A stretch of 25,507 nucleotides of DNA from JAVBUP01 sp031555175. GTDB lineage: Bacteria; Bacillota_I; Bacilli_A; Erysipelotrichales; Coprobacillaceae. A model generated the notes under the pieces. The model saw only the letters and a program-made list of their open reading frames with translations. It ran no database searches and was not told the origin of the DNA. Below are positions 7,191 through 14,467 of this stretch, in pieces (position 1 is the first letter of the stretch; each line of letters starts with the position of its first letter). Position numbers and translations under genes: made by a program. The DNA lies in assembly GCA_031555175.1 (NCBI GenBank), contig JAVBUP010000062.1, positions 1 through 25,507 on the forward strand, written 5' to 3'.

Positions 7191-7210
7191 ATGTGCTTAT
7201 TATAGCACAT
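7191..7210 (-). promoter_or_regulatory. pflA extended -10 promoter inside a perfect palindrome
   Basis: The minus strand has TGCTATAAT (7207-7199), an extended -10 box. It is embedded in ATGTGCT-N6-AGCACAT, 7-bp perfect arms. The TGTG-N10-CACA outline recalls redox regulator sites (Rex, CRP/FNR class), but the spacing is 2 nt longer than TGTGA-N6-TCACA, so the binding factor is unknown. Confidence 0.55.
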
Positions 7211-7224
7211 TTATGACTTTTCAC

Positions 7225-7253
7225 ACTATAATGCACAAACTAACAATTATCAA
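7225..7253 (-). promoter_or_regulatory. Second, upstream pflA promoter
   Basis: On the minus strand TTGATA (7253-7248) and TATAGT (7230-7225) are 17 nt apart, 5 of 6 matches each. Transcripts from here would pass through the palindrome at 7191-7210. Confidence 0.6.
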
Positions 7254-7302
7254 ATATTAATCTATATCATATATCTTAAACTTATATGATTACACATCTA
7301 TT

Positions 7303-7336
7303 ATTAAAAAACCAAGATATCTTGTATCTTGGTTTT
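7303..7336 (-). terminator. Strong terminator after the PFL small-subunit gene
   Basis: A perfect 12-bp stem AAAACCAAGATA / TATCTTGGTTTT with a 5-nt loop, followed on the minus strand by TTTTTTAATAA. It ends the two-gene PFL unit and isolates pflA. Confidence 0.9.
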
Positions 7337-7343
7337 CGATTTA

Positions 7344-7586
7344 CTACATTTGACTATGGAATGTACGCGCAATTACGTCATCTTGTTGTTCTTTAGTTAA
7401 TTTATTGAAATTAACTGCATAACCAGATACACGAATTGTCAACTGAGGATATTTTTCAGGATGAGCTTGAGCATCTAATAAAGTATCACGGTTTAAAACG
7501 TTAACATTTAAATGATGTCCACCTTTTTCCATATATCCATCTAACATTGAAACTAAGTTTTCTACTTGTTGATTATTTTTTGCCAT
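7344..7586 (-). CDS. Glycyl-radical domain of pyruvate formate-lyase as a separate 80-aa protein (GrcA/YfiD-like small subunit)
   Basis: This 80-aa protein is the C-terminal domain of PFL and nothing more: LDGYMEKGGHHLNVNVLNR, PEKYPQLTIRVSGYAV and TFHSQM. G55 in RVSGY is the glycine that carries the radical (Gly734 in E. coli PflB). It resembles the E. coli spare part GrcA/YfiD, but here the upstream PFL gene lacks this domain, so the small protein should be an obligatory subunit. The start at 7586 (ATGGCAAAAAAT) is chosen because AGAAGGAG lies 9 nt upstream; an ATG at 7595 sits directly on that site. The gene begins one base after the large-subunit stop (TAA-A-ATG), which suggests reinitiation, and a strong terminator follows. 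Confidence 0.93.
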   Translation of the reverse strand: MAKNNQQVENLVSMLDGYMEKGGHHLNVNVLNRDTLLDAQAHPEKYPQLTIRVSGYAVNFNKLTKEQQDDVIARTFHSQM

Positions 7587-7587
7587 T

Positions 7588-9720
7588 TTATTCATCTCCT
7601 TCTAATCCATCATGTAAATTAGGGATTTTGCAAGCTGTATCTCCAGTTTCGCAATCACCTTGATTTAATAAGAAGTCAGGTCCTAAATCGATATCTAAAT
7701 CCGACATGAACATTTCATCTTCTTTACCTAAAGCTCCAGGAATTACTGTAAATGTATTTGAGATACCATCAGCTGCATATTTGAATGGTAGTTTAGCTAC
7801 TGATGACAATGAAGCAAGCGCTCCTTTTTTGTCACGACCATGCATTGGATTAGCTCCAGGTGCAAATGGTTGTCCAGCGCGACGCCCATCTGGTGTATTA
7901 CCAGTTTTCTTACCATAAACTACATTTGATGTAATTGTTAATACTGACATTGTTGGTACACCTTCACGATATGTGTGATGTTGTTTAATTTTATTCATCA
8001 TTGATTTAACGATATTTGAAGCAATTTCATCAACACGATCATCATTATTACCATATGTTGGGAAATCTCCTTCGATTTCAAAATCTATTACAATTCCATT
8101 TTCATCACGGATTGCTTTTACTTTTGCATATTTAATAGCGCTTAATGAGTCAGCAGCTACTGATAATCCAGCAATACCTGTTGCAAAATAACGTTTTACA
8201 TCTCTATCATGTAATGACATTTGTGCTCTTTCATAACAATATTTATCATGCATAAAGTGAATGATATTTAATGTATTAACATATAGCTTAGCTAGCCAAG
8301 ACATCATTGATTCAAACTTAGCTGATACTTCAGCATAATCTAAGTATTCGCTTGTTACTGGTTCGTATCTAGGAGCTACTTGCGCACCAGATTTTTCATC
8401 AATACCACCATTGATAGCATATAATAAAGTTTTTGCTAAGTTTACACGTGCTCCAAAGAATTGCATTTCTTTACCAACTCTCATTGGAGATACACAACAT
8501 GCAATCGCATAATCGTCACCATGAGTAGCAGTCATCATATCATCATTTTCATATTGAATTGAAGATGTTTCAATTGACATTTTAGCACAGAATGCTTTGA
8601 AAGCATCTGGTAAGCGTTTTGACCATAATACTGTCATATTTGGCTCTGGTGCAGGTCCTAAATTAGACAAAGTATGTAAGAAACGATAAGAAGTTCTTGT
8701 TACTAAAGGTCTTCCATCAAGTCCCATACCACCGATTGATTCAGTTACCCAAGTAGGGTCACCAGAGAATAATGAATTATATTCTGGAGTACGAGCAAAT
8801 TTGATTAAACGTAATTTCATTACGAAGTGATCAATAAACTCTTGAATTTGTTCTTCAGTAAATACACCATTTTTAATATCTCTTTCAATAAAGATATCTA
8901 AGAATGTTGAAGTTCTACCAAGTGACATTGCAGCTCCGTTTTGTTCTTTTACAGCCGCTAAGTATCCAAAGTAAACTGCTTGAATAGCTTCTTGTGCATT
9001 TGTTGCTGGATGAGAAATATCGCACCCATAACTAGCTGCCATTTCTTTAATTTCTTGCAAAGCACGAACTTGCTCAGCTAACTCTTCACGTAAGCGAATA
9101 GTATGTCCAGTCATACGAGTTAATGCGTTAGTAATTTGATCTTTTTTATCAAGAATTAAGTTATCAATACCATATAATGCAATTCTACGGTAATCCCCAA
9201 TAATTCTTCCACGTCCATAAGCATCAGGTAATCCTGTAATAATTCCTGATTTACGCGCAGCTCTGATTTCTGGTGTGTAAACATCAAATACACCTTGATT
9301 ATGTGTCTTTCTATATTTAGTAAAGATTTCTACAACTTTTGGATCTACTGTATACCCATAAGATTCACATGCCGTTTCAGCCATACGAATCCCCCCGAAA
9401 GGTTGTAATGATCTTTTAAAAGGTTTATCTGTTTGGAACCCAACAATAGTTTCTAAATCTTTATTTAGGTATCCAGGTCCATGAGATGTAATTGTTGATA
9501 CGATTTCAGTGTCCATATCAAGAACTCCACCTTTAGCTAATTCTTCCTTAGTTAACTCCATAACTTGAGCCCAAAGATCGTTAGTTGCTTTAGTTGGTCC
9601 AGCTAAGAAAGATTCATCACCATCATATGGTGTATAGTTTAATTGGATGAATGAACGTACATCCACTTCTTTAGTCCAGTTTCCGTTTACGAAACCTTCC
9701 CACTCTTTTTTAAATTCCAT
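7588..9720 (-). CDS. pflB: Pyruvate formate-lyase catalytic subunit lacking the glycyl-radical domain (formate C-acetyltransferase)
   Basis: This 710-aa protein aligns by eye with PflB from the N-terminus to SNTFTVIPGALGKED. It carries the adjacent catalytic cysteines C408-C409 (IACCVSPM), SHGPGYLNKD, the TGLPDAYGRGRIIGDYRR segment and KTGNTPDGRRAGQPFAPGANP. PFL converts pyruvate and CoA to acetyl-CoA and formate. In ordinary PflB, ALGKxD runs within about ten residues into the LDGYF...RVSGYA domain. Here it runs instead into a 42-residue acidic tail (MSDLDIDLGPDFLL ... NLHDGLEGDE) and stops, with the radical glycine encoded by the next gene. The ATG at 9720 has AGAGGAG 8 nt upstream; a GTG at 9729 overlaps that site. 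Codon use and length of the core look normal, so this is not a decayed gene. Confidence 0.93.
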   Translation of the reverse strand: MEFKKEWEGFVNGNWTKEVDVRSFIQLNYTPYDGDESFLAGPTKATNDLWAQVMELTKEELAKGGVLDMDTEIVSTITSHGPGYLNKDLETIVGFQTDKPFKRSLQPFGGIRMAETACESYGYTVDPKVVEIFTKYRKTHNQGVFDVYTPEIRAARKSGIITGLPDAYGRGRIIGDYRRIALYGIDNLILDKKDQITNALTRMTGHTIRLREELAEQVRALQEIKEMAASYGCDISHPATNAQEAIQAVYFGYLAAVKEQNGAAMSLGRTSTFLDIFIERDIKNGVFTEEQIQEFIDHFVMKLRLIKFARTPEYNSLFSGDPTWVTESIGGMGLDGRPLVTRTSYRFLHTLSNLGPAPEPNMTVLWSKRLPDAFKAFCAKMSIETSSIQYENDDMMTATHGDDYAIACCVSPMRVGKEMQFFGARVNLAKTLLYAINGGIDEKSGAQVAPRYEPVTSEYLDYAEVSAKFESMMSWLAKLYVNTLNIIHFMHDKYCYERAQMSLHDRDVKRYFATGIAGLSVAADSLSAIKYAKVKAIRDENGIVIDFEIEGDFPTYGNNDDRVDEIASNIVKSMMNKIKQHHTYREGVPTMSVLTITSNVVYGKKTGNTPDGRRAGQPFAPGANPMHGRDKKGALASLSSVAKLPFKYAADGISNTFTVIPGALGKEDEMFMSDLDIDLGPDFLLNQGDCETGDTACKIPNLHDGLEGDE

Positions 9721-9747
9721 AGTTTCCACTCCTCTTTTCCGCTTTTA

Positions 9748-9756
9748 ATTATAGCA
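9748..9756 (-). promoter_or_regulatory. Extended -10 promoter of the PFL operon
   Basis: On the minus strand TGCTATAAT reads 9756-9748, 27 nt before the start codon. There is no good -35. A small inverted repeat GCTTG-TTT-CAAGC at 9773-9785 lies at about -35 to -25 relative to the box and could bind a regulator. Confidence 0.65.
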
Positions 9757-9849
9757 TAGATAAAAACAATTTGCTTGTTTCAAGCACTATTTCTCGCATT
9801 TTTATAGCTTTTTTACAAATATATGTTGTTATAAAATAATTTCATTTCA

Positions 9850-9878
9850 TAGACAACGCTTACATTTATTATTATAAT
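9850..9878 (+). promoter_or_regulatory. Promoter of the chbG-like operon
   Basis: TAGACA (9850-9855) and TATAAT (9873-9878) with 17-nt spacing, 5 of 6 and 6 of 6 matches. The start codon lies 38 nt downstream. Confidence 0.7.
9851..9864 (+). promoter_or_regulatory. Candidate cre site between the PFL and chbG-like operons
   Basis: On the minus strand TGTAAGCGTTGTCT fits cre TGWAANCGNTNWCA except for the last base. It covers the -35 of the chbG-like promoter (repression geometry). It lies about 100 nt upstream of the PFL -10 box, a distance at which CcpA activates some overflow-metabolism genes in Bacillus. Confidence 0.6.
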
Positions 9879-9916
9879 GGTCTTATACATAATATTGTAC
9901 CCAAAGGAGAAAAACA

Positions 9917-10645
9917 ATGATTAAAAAATTAATAGTAAATGCAGATGATTTCGGTATTACTGAAGGCGTTACCTTAGGAATTATTAAAGCTCATGTAGAT
10001 GGTATTTTAACATCTACAACTACTATGATGAACATGCCCTATTGTAAAGAGGCTTTAGAGATGGCTAAAGATTATCCTAATCTAGGTGTTGGTATTCATT
10101 TAGTATTATCATTAGGGCGACCATTATCAAAAAAGATTAACTCATTAACTGATGTTGAAGGGAACTTTAAAAACCAAAGATTACATCATGATGGGACAGC
10201 TAATATAAACCAGGATGAATTATATGCTGAATGGAAATCACAAATTGAATTATTTATTAAGCATGCTGGAAAGAAACCAGATCATTTGGATAGCCATCAT
10301 CATATGCATGCCTACTATCCAGAAGTTACACTAAGATTGGCTAGTGAATATGATGTACCAGTTCGTTCTCATATGAAATTACCATATCGCTTTGCTTTCT
10401 GTAATGTAGTACCTGACTTCTATGCTGACAAAGTGTCATATGAATATTTTGTGGAATGTTGCACTAAATATACGGATGAAATTATTGAAATTCCATGTCA
10501 CCCTGCCTTTGTAGATAAAGCTTTAATTGATACAACGACTTATAACTTACAAAGAACAAATGATTTGGCCGTACTTCTAGATCATCGCTGCAAAGATTTC
10601 TTAACAGAAAATAACATTGAATTAGTTAATTTCCAAGATCTATAA
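9917..10645 (+). CDS. chbG: ChbG/YdjC-family carbohydrate deacetylase
   Basis: This 242-aa cytosolic enzyme has the YdjC/ChbG signatures: N-A-D-D-F-G at residues 8-13, VGIHLVLSLG, the metal-site strand DHLDSHHHMH and IEIPCHPAF near residue 195. ChbG removes an acetyl group from chitobiose-6-phosphate or related N-acetylated sugar phosphates after PTS uptake in enterobacteria. In Bacillota the exact substrate often differs. AAAGGAG precedes the ATG by 7 nt. It forms a two-gene unit with the radical-SAM protein (1-nt gap) and diverges from the PFL operon. A cre site overlies its -35 box, consistent with a sugar-catabolic role. The PTS IIB near the left end could be part of the same pathway, but that is only a guess. 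Confidence 0.85.
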   Translation: MIKKLIVNADDFGITEGVTLGIIKAHVDGILTSTTTMMNMPYCKEALEMAKDYPNLGVGIHLVLSLGRPLSKKINSLTDVEGNFKNQRLHHDGTANINQDELYAEWKSQIELFIKHAGKKPDHLDSHHHMHAYYPEVTLRLASEYDVPVRSHMKLPYRFAFCNVVPDFYADKVSYEYFVECCTKYTDEIIEIPCHPAFVDKALIDTTTYNLQRTNDLAVLLDHRCKDFLTENNIELVNFQDL

Positions 10646-10646
10646 A

Positions 10647-11489
10647 ATGTTTAAACGAGTATATATAGAGATTACAAATATATGTAATCTCTCTTGTTCT
10701 TTTTGTCCTCAGCATACAAGAAAATTAGAGTATATGTCAATAGACTCTTTTAGTCACATTCTCAACCAAATTAAACCCTATACAAACGAAATATACTTAC
10801 ACCTAATGGGTGAACCATTGCTTCACCCAAAACTAGATGAACTATTATCAATATGTGATCATGAAACAATGAATGTTAAGATTACAACAAATGCTACTAT
10901 GCTATCAAAACAACAAACAATTTTAAAAAATCACAGTTGCATCAAGCAAATCAATTTGTCATTACATAGCTTTACTGAGCATAATGGAGAAAATCAAATG
11001 AAATATATAAAAGATGTCTTTAGCTTCATTAATAACACTAGAAGCAATGATTTTCATATCAGTTTGCGTTTATGGAACTTAGGTAGCGATAGCGATATCA
11101 ATAAGGTAATAAAAGAAGAAATTCAAAATAATCTTGGTTACAAGTTTAACGATGAAGATAAGTATAAGACTTCTGGAATCAAACTTGTAGATAGAGTTTG
11201 GCTAAATCAAGATCATATCTTTACTTGGCCAATCAATTCTATACATAGCAATACTAGCAATCAATATTGTCATGGGGGTTCTAGCCATATTGGGATACTT
11301 GTAGATGGCAGTGTCGTATTATGCTGCCTCGACAATCAAGGCAGAACTAGTTTTGGTAATATTTATACCACGGATTTAAAAGATATCCTCATTAATCCAG
11401 ATTATCTCAAATCAATCCAAGGGTTCAATGATAATAAAGCATTACATCCCCTTTGTGCTACATGTAGTTTCAAAGATAAATTTGAATAA
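10647..11489 (+). CDS. Radical-SAM protein with a SPASM/twitch-like C-terminal cysteine cluster
   Basis: This 280-aa protein starts with the radical-SAM motif CNLSCSFC (C13, C17, C20) right after the first strand, and MGEPLLHP continues the core barrel. The C-terminal part has C208 (YCHGG), C226-C227 in DGSVVLCCLDNQG, FGNI, and the pair C270-x-x-C273, the layout of an auxiliary cluster (SPASM or shorter twitch). Such proteins modify peptides, nucleotides, sugars or other enzymes; the substrate here is unknown. It starts one base after the chbG stop (TAA-A-ATG) with no good ribosome site, so it should be coupled to chbG translation. No precursor peptide gene or maturation partner is seen beside it. 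Sugar-related chemistry is suggested only by this coupling. Confidence 0.8.
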   Translation: MFKRVYIEITNICNLSCSFCPQHTRKLEYMSIDSFSHILNQIKPYTNEIYLHLMGEPLLHPKLDELLSICDHETMNVKITTNATMLSKQQTILKNHSCIKQINLSLHSFTEHNGENQMKYIKDVFSFINNTRSNDFHISLRLWNLGSDSDINKVIKEEIQNNLGYKFNDEDKYKTSGIKLVDRVWLNQDHIFTWPINSIHSNTSNQYCHGGSSHIGILVDGSVVLCCLDNQGRTSFGNIYTTDLKDILINPDYLKSIQGFNDNKALHPLCATCSFKDKFE

Positions 11490-11513
11490 AAATAATTCTA
11501 TAATAAAGTAATC

Positions 11514-11545
11514 AAGAATTATCCATAGTTGATAATTCTTTTTCT
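11514..11545 (+). terminator. Terminator of the chbG / radical-SAM unit
   Basis: A perfect 10-bp stem AAGAATTATC / GATAATTCTT with a 7-nt loop and TTTCTTT behind it on the plus strand. It overlaps the 3' end of the convergent AI-2E-type gene. Confidence 0.8.
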
Positions 11546-12556
11546 TTGTATATATATTTGAATGACGATGCACAATGGTGTAGAAATAACTATTCCTATT
11601 ATTCCTAGCAAATAACTACTAGCAAACATAATTAAAAATAGAAAAAGAGGATTTATTTTGATGACATGGATTAGAAACATTGGTGAAATTACATATTGAT
11701 CTAAATTCGAGGCAATAAATAAAAGAATAATAAACACTATAAATGAGAACGATGGTAAGCTGAAGGCAGCTATTATCATCACTACATTAGCGATTACAGG
11801 ACCAACATAAGGAAACCAAACCATAATCCCTGTAAATAATGCTAATACTAACCAATCCTTAATACCAATAATGATAAAGATAATAGCGTATTCTATTACC
11901 TTTACTATCATTAATGCTAACATCGAAGAGAAATATGCAGTTAGTTTAAGATGACAATGATAAATATAATTATATAGTTTATTCCTCTGCCCGACTTTTT
12001 TAACATATGAAATTATTTTTGGAAATGATGTTATAAAGTAAATTGAGAAAATCAAACTCATTAGTCCGTTGCCAACTAGCGATATAAATGAAAATAATGT
12101 ATATAAGAGATACTCACTTGAATTAAATAAAACGGTTTGGGCTTGTTGGTAAATAATAAAAGTAAAATCGGGATCTAGTTGCAAGAGAGTATTGATTTTA
12201 TTGTAGATTAACTCAAAATTATTTATTAAAGAATGTAAGAAATAAGAAGATTGATTTATTAATAGTGGCAATAGTAAATAAACTAATCCTCCCAACAAAA
12301 AGATAATAATTGCATAGACAATAACTATGCTTAGATAATTCGGTATTCCTTTTCTTGATAGATACTTAATATAGGGATATAGAATATAAGCGATGAGGAA
12401 CCCAATAAAGAATGGTTGACAGATATTAATCACAAAATCTTTAATCAGGATAATCAATGAAGATGAATAAGATAGTTGTAATAAAAATAATAATAGTAAA
12501 ATATTAAGTAGAATTATTGTTAGTTTAATATTAGTAAATTTATTAAATATTTTCAT
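11519..12556 (-). CDS. AI-2E-family (PerM/YtvI-type) membrane transporter
   Basis: This 345-aa, strongly hydrophobic protein has about eight membrane segments and the family landmarks PFFIGFLIAYILYPYIKYL near residue 48, FPYVGPVIANVV near residue 255, LDQYVISP near residue 293, and a final glycine-rich LLGIIGIVISTPL helix. The family includes proposed autoinducer-2 exporters, Na+/H+ antiporters and proteins of unknown role; the substrate cannot be inferred. AGGTG lies 6 nt before the ATG. It follows minD on the same strand after a terminator, and no clear promoter is visible in the short gap. It may therefore depend on read-through from the mre-min operon. Confidence 0.85.
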   Translation of the reverse strand: MKIFNKFTNIKLTIILLNILLLLFLLQLSYSSSLIILIKDFVINICQPFFIGFLIAYILYPYIKYLSRKGIPNYLSIVIVYAIIIFLLGGLVYLLLPLLINQSSYFLHSLINNFELIYNKINTLLQLDPDFTFIIYQQAQTVLFNSSEYLLYTLFSFISLVGNGLMSLIFSIYFITSFPKIISYVKKVGQRNKLYNYIYHCHLKLTAYFSSMLALMIVKVIEYAIIFIIIGIKDWLVLALFTGIMVWFPYVGPVIANVVMIIAAFSLPSFSFIVFIILLFIASNLDQYVISPMFLIHVIKINPLFLFLIMFASSYLLGIIGIVISTPLCIVIQIYIQRKRIINYG

Positions 12557-12586
12557 TATATCACCTGTTATATTTTATGTTTCAAT

Positions 12587-12611
12587 AAAAAAAATAGAGC
12601 AGTTAACTCTA
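12587..12611 (-). terminator. Terminator at the end of the mreCD-minCD operon
   Basis: On the minus strand TAGAG-N7-CTCTA is followed by eight T. The stem is short (5 bp) but well placed, overlapping the minD stop codon. Some read-through into the AI-2E-type gene is likely. Confidence 0.6.
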
Positions 12612-13388
12612 CTTTGATAATAATTTAGCGAAAATACCCTTTTTCTTTAGTTTTAAGAACGGTACGCTCTCACCCATAATTCTCCTTGCAATGTTATCAA
12701 AACATTCGTGTAAGATGTTTTTAGGTAGAAATAAGGCAGGACATCCTTTATTATTCCCTTCAATCATACTTGAATCATCATAGACAATGCCAAGTAGTGG
12801 GATAGATAAGACATTAGTAGCATCATCGATGTCTAATGTTTTATTATCCTCTATGTATTCCATATTTACTTTGTTTGTAATTAATTTTATGTTTGTGATT
12901 CCTTCTTTTAATAAAAGTCCAATCACACGATCAGCATCCCTAATGCTTGAGATATCTAGGTTTACTACAACAATTGCTTCTGTAGCTACCCCAATAGCAT
13001 ATTGGAATCCTTTCTCTACTCCAGCAGGACAATCAATTAAAATGAAATCAAAATCTATTTTCAGTTTAGCGACTATGTTTTGCATATGGCCAATATCTAT
13101 ATCAGCAAAATGCAATGACTTACAAGATGGTAAAAGATATAGTGTTTCACATCTTTTATCTCGTACAATAACCTTTTCTAAACTACATTTCCCATCAATA
13201 ACATCCTTAATATCATAGATGACTCTATTCTCCAATCCCAAGACTAAATCCATATTCTTCAATCCAAAATCAGCGTCGATGATACATACTCGATGTTTAC
13301 TTTTTGCCAAACTAATTGCTAAGTTAGCCGTGATAGAAGTTTTCCCAACTCCACCTTTTCCTGATGTTACTACTATAACCCTAGACAT
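12609..13388 (-). CDS. minD: Septum-site-determining ATPase MinD
   Basis: This 259-aa ParA-type ATPase has the deviant Walker A SGKGGVGKTS (residues 9-18, signature K11 and K16), IDADFGLKNMDLVLGLE and FILIDCPAGVE (Walker B). The C-terminus KLKKKGIFAKLLSK is the amphipathic membrane-targeting helix typical of MinD. MinD recruits MinC to the membrane so that Z-rings form only at midcell. The ATG at 13388 has GGGGTGG 6 nt upstream; an ATG at 13403 contains that site and is unlikely. It overlaps minC by 8 nt, and neither minE nor divIVA is adjacent. Confidence 0.95.
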   Translation of the reverse strand: MSRVIVVTSGKGGVGKTSITANLAISLAKSKHRVCIIDADFGLKNMDLVLGLENRVIYDIKDVIDGKCSLEKVIVRDKRCETLYLLPSCKSLHFADIDIGHMQNIVAKLKIDFDFILIDCPAGVEKGFQYAIGVATEAIVVVNLDISSIRDADRVIGLLLKEGITNIKLITNKVNMEYIEDNKTLDIDDATNVLSIPLLGIVYDDSSMIEGNNKGCPALFLPKNILHECFDNIARRIMGESVPFLKLKKKGIFAKLLSK

Positions 13389-13953
13389 TATGTTCCACCC
13401 CATTATCTATAATAATTTTCCCATCCTCATAATATATTGAAGAGGCCGAAAAATTTGTCAGATTTTTAATATTCTTATTAAATATTTTGATATTAGCTCC
13501 CATAAAGCTGTCCCCATAGATTTTACTACTGCGGCAGATTAACTCTATATCTCCTAAAACATTGCCTACTATATAAACATTGCCAAGTGATTTTAGCAAT
13601 CCCCCTTTATTAATCTTGCCAACAAATACTACATCTTCATAAATTTCTACTACTTCTCCTGAATGAATTGTGGTATGAACTACTTTTGTGTATTTCTGTG
13701 AATTTTCGGGATGATTTATACCAACAAGAAGTAAGTTCTTATGATTTATCAAAACATCTAAAATATTTTCTATTTCAATTTCATACAGAATTCGACTTCC
13801 AAAATCAAAAAAGCCCTTAGAATAATACCCGTTTTTATTAAAAGCAGGTAACCCTAACAGCTTTTTAAGTTCTTCATATAAATCATTAAACACTACATTT
13901 TCATCAAATTGAAAATATAATATATCATTCTTCCCTCTCACTCTTATACACAT
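13381..13953 (-). CDS. minC: Septum-site-determining protein MinC
   Basis: This protein of about 190 aa has an N-terminal FtsZ-inhibiting domain that is poorly conserved, as usual, and a clear C-terminal beta-helix: IHSGEVVEIYEDVVFVGKI, GGLLKSLGNVYIVGNVLGDI and SFMGANIKI. MinC blocks FtsZ polymerisation and docks on MinD through the C-terminal domain. The start is ambiguous: two ATGs at 13956 and 13953 and a GTG at 13962 lie together, and GGAG fits the ATGs with 5 and 8 nt spacing. The reading frame overlaps mreD by about 29 nt and minD by 8 nt, so translation is coupled along the operon. Confidence 0.88.
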   Translation of the reverse strand: MCIRVRGKNDILYFQFDENVVFNDLYEELKKLLGLPAFNKNGYYSKGFFDFGSRILYEIEIENILDVLINHKNLLLVGINHPENSQKYTKVVHTTIHSGEVVEIYEDVVFVGKINKGGLLKSLGNVYIVGNVLGDIELICRSSKIYGDSFMGANIKIFNKNIKNLTNFSASSIYYEDGKIIIDNGVEHNV

Positions 13954-14467
13954 CATTCCCACTCCATTTCTGAATCTTAAATACTTTTACATGAGTAAAG
14001 TAAACTATCCATGAAACAAGAATATTAAAAGTAATTGTTGGAATTAAACGATTAATAAACATTTCAACAATTCCTAAACTTGTTTGATTAGTAGCATACA
14101 TAAATAAGTATACTACTATTTCTTTTAAGAAAATTGTCGAAATGAACACTAATAATACCTCAAAGTAGGTAAATGAGATAAAATTGATTATTTTCCTTAT
14201 TAAAAAGGCAATTAATGCAAATATAACTACATAGAATAATAAACTCTTAGCATAGACTACTGAATAGAAAGCTCCAGCAATTGTGGCATATAATAGACAA
14301 TCATTCTTTCTAAATACAAAACAATTCATAGCAAACATCATAAATCCTAAACAAGGAATAATCATTGTGGATGATTTGGTAAAGCTAATGGGGACAAAAC
14401 TAGTCAAAACACTATCAATCATAAAGAACAAAATTGTCAGTATTGATACTTTTCTTAACTCACTCAT
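13925..14467 (-). CDS. mreD: Rod-shape-determining membrane protein MreD
   Basis: This 180-aa protein has about five to six membrane helices, the usual size for MreD. Sequence conservation in this family is low, and the call rests mainly on position: it starts inside the mreC stop (TAATG, 1-nt overlap) and ends inside minC, the classical mreC-mreD-minC-minD order of Bacillota. MreD works with MreC, MreB and RodA/PBP2 in lateral wall synthesis. Its charged C-terminal tail KIQKWSGNDVYKSEREE is coded by the stretch that overlaps minC. Confidence 0.85.
   Translation of the reverse strand: MSELRKVSILTILFFMIDSVLTSFVPISFTKSSTMIIPCLGFMMFAMNCFVFRKNDCLLYATIAGAFYSVVYAKSLLFYVVIFALIAFLIRKIINFISFTYFEVLLVFISTIFLKEIVVYLFMYATNQTSLGIVEMFINRLIPTITFNILVSWIVYFTHVKVFKIQKWSGNDVYKSEREE

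Noticed and set aside
7588..7602. The split PFL as a sequencing error or fresh frameshift
   Set aside because: An extra acidic tail before the stop, an in-place ribosome site and a typical A-rich start region for the small gene all argue for a real, settled split.
10647..11489. A RiPP cluster around the radical-SAM protein
   Set aside because: No short precursor ORF with a ribosome site and no transporter or peptidase partner lies beside it; the neighbour is a sugar deacetylase.
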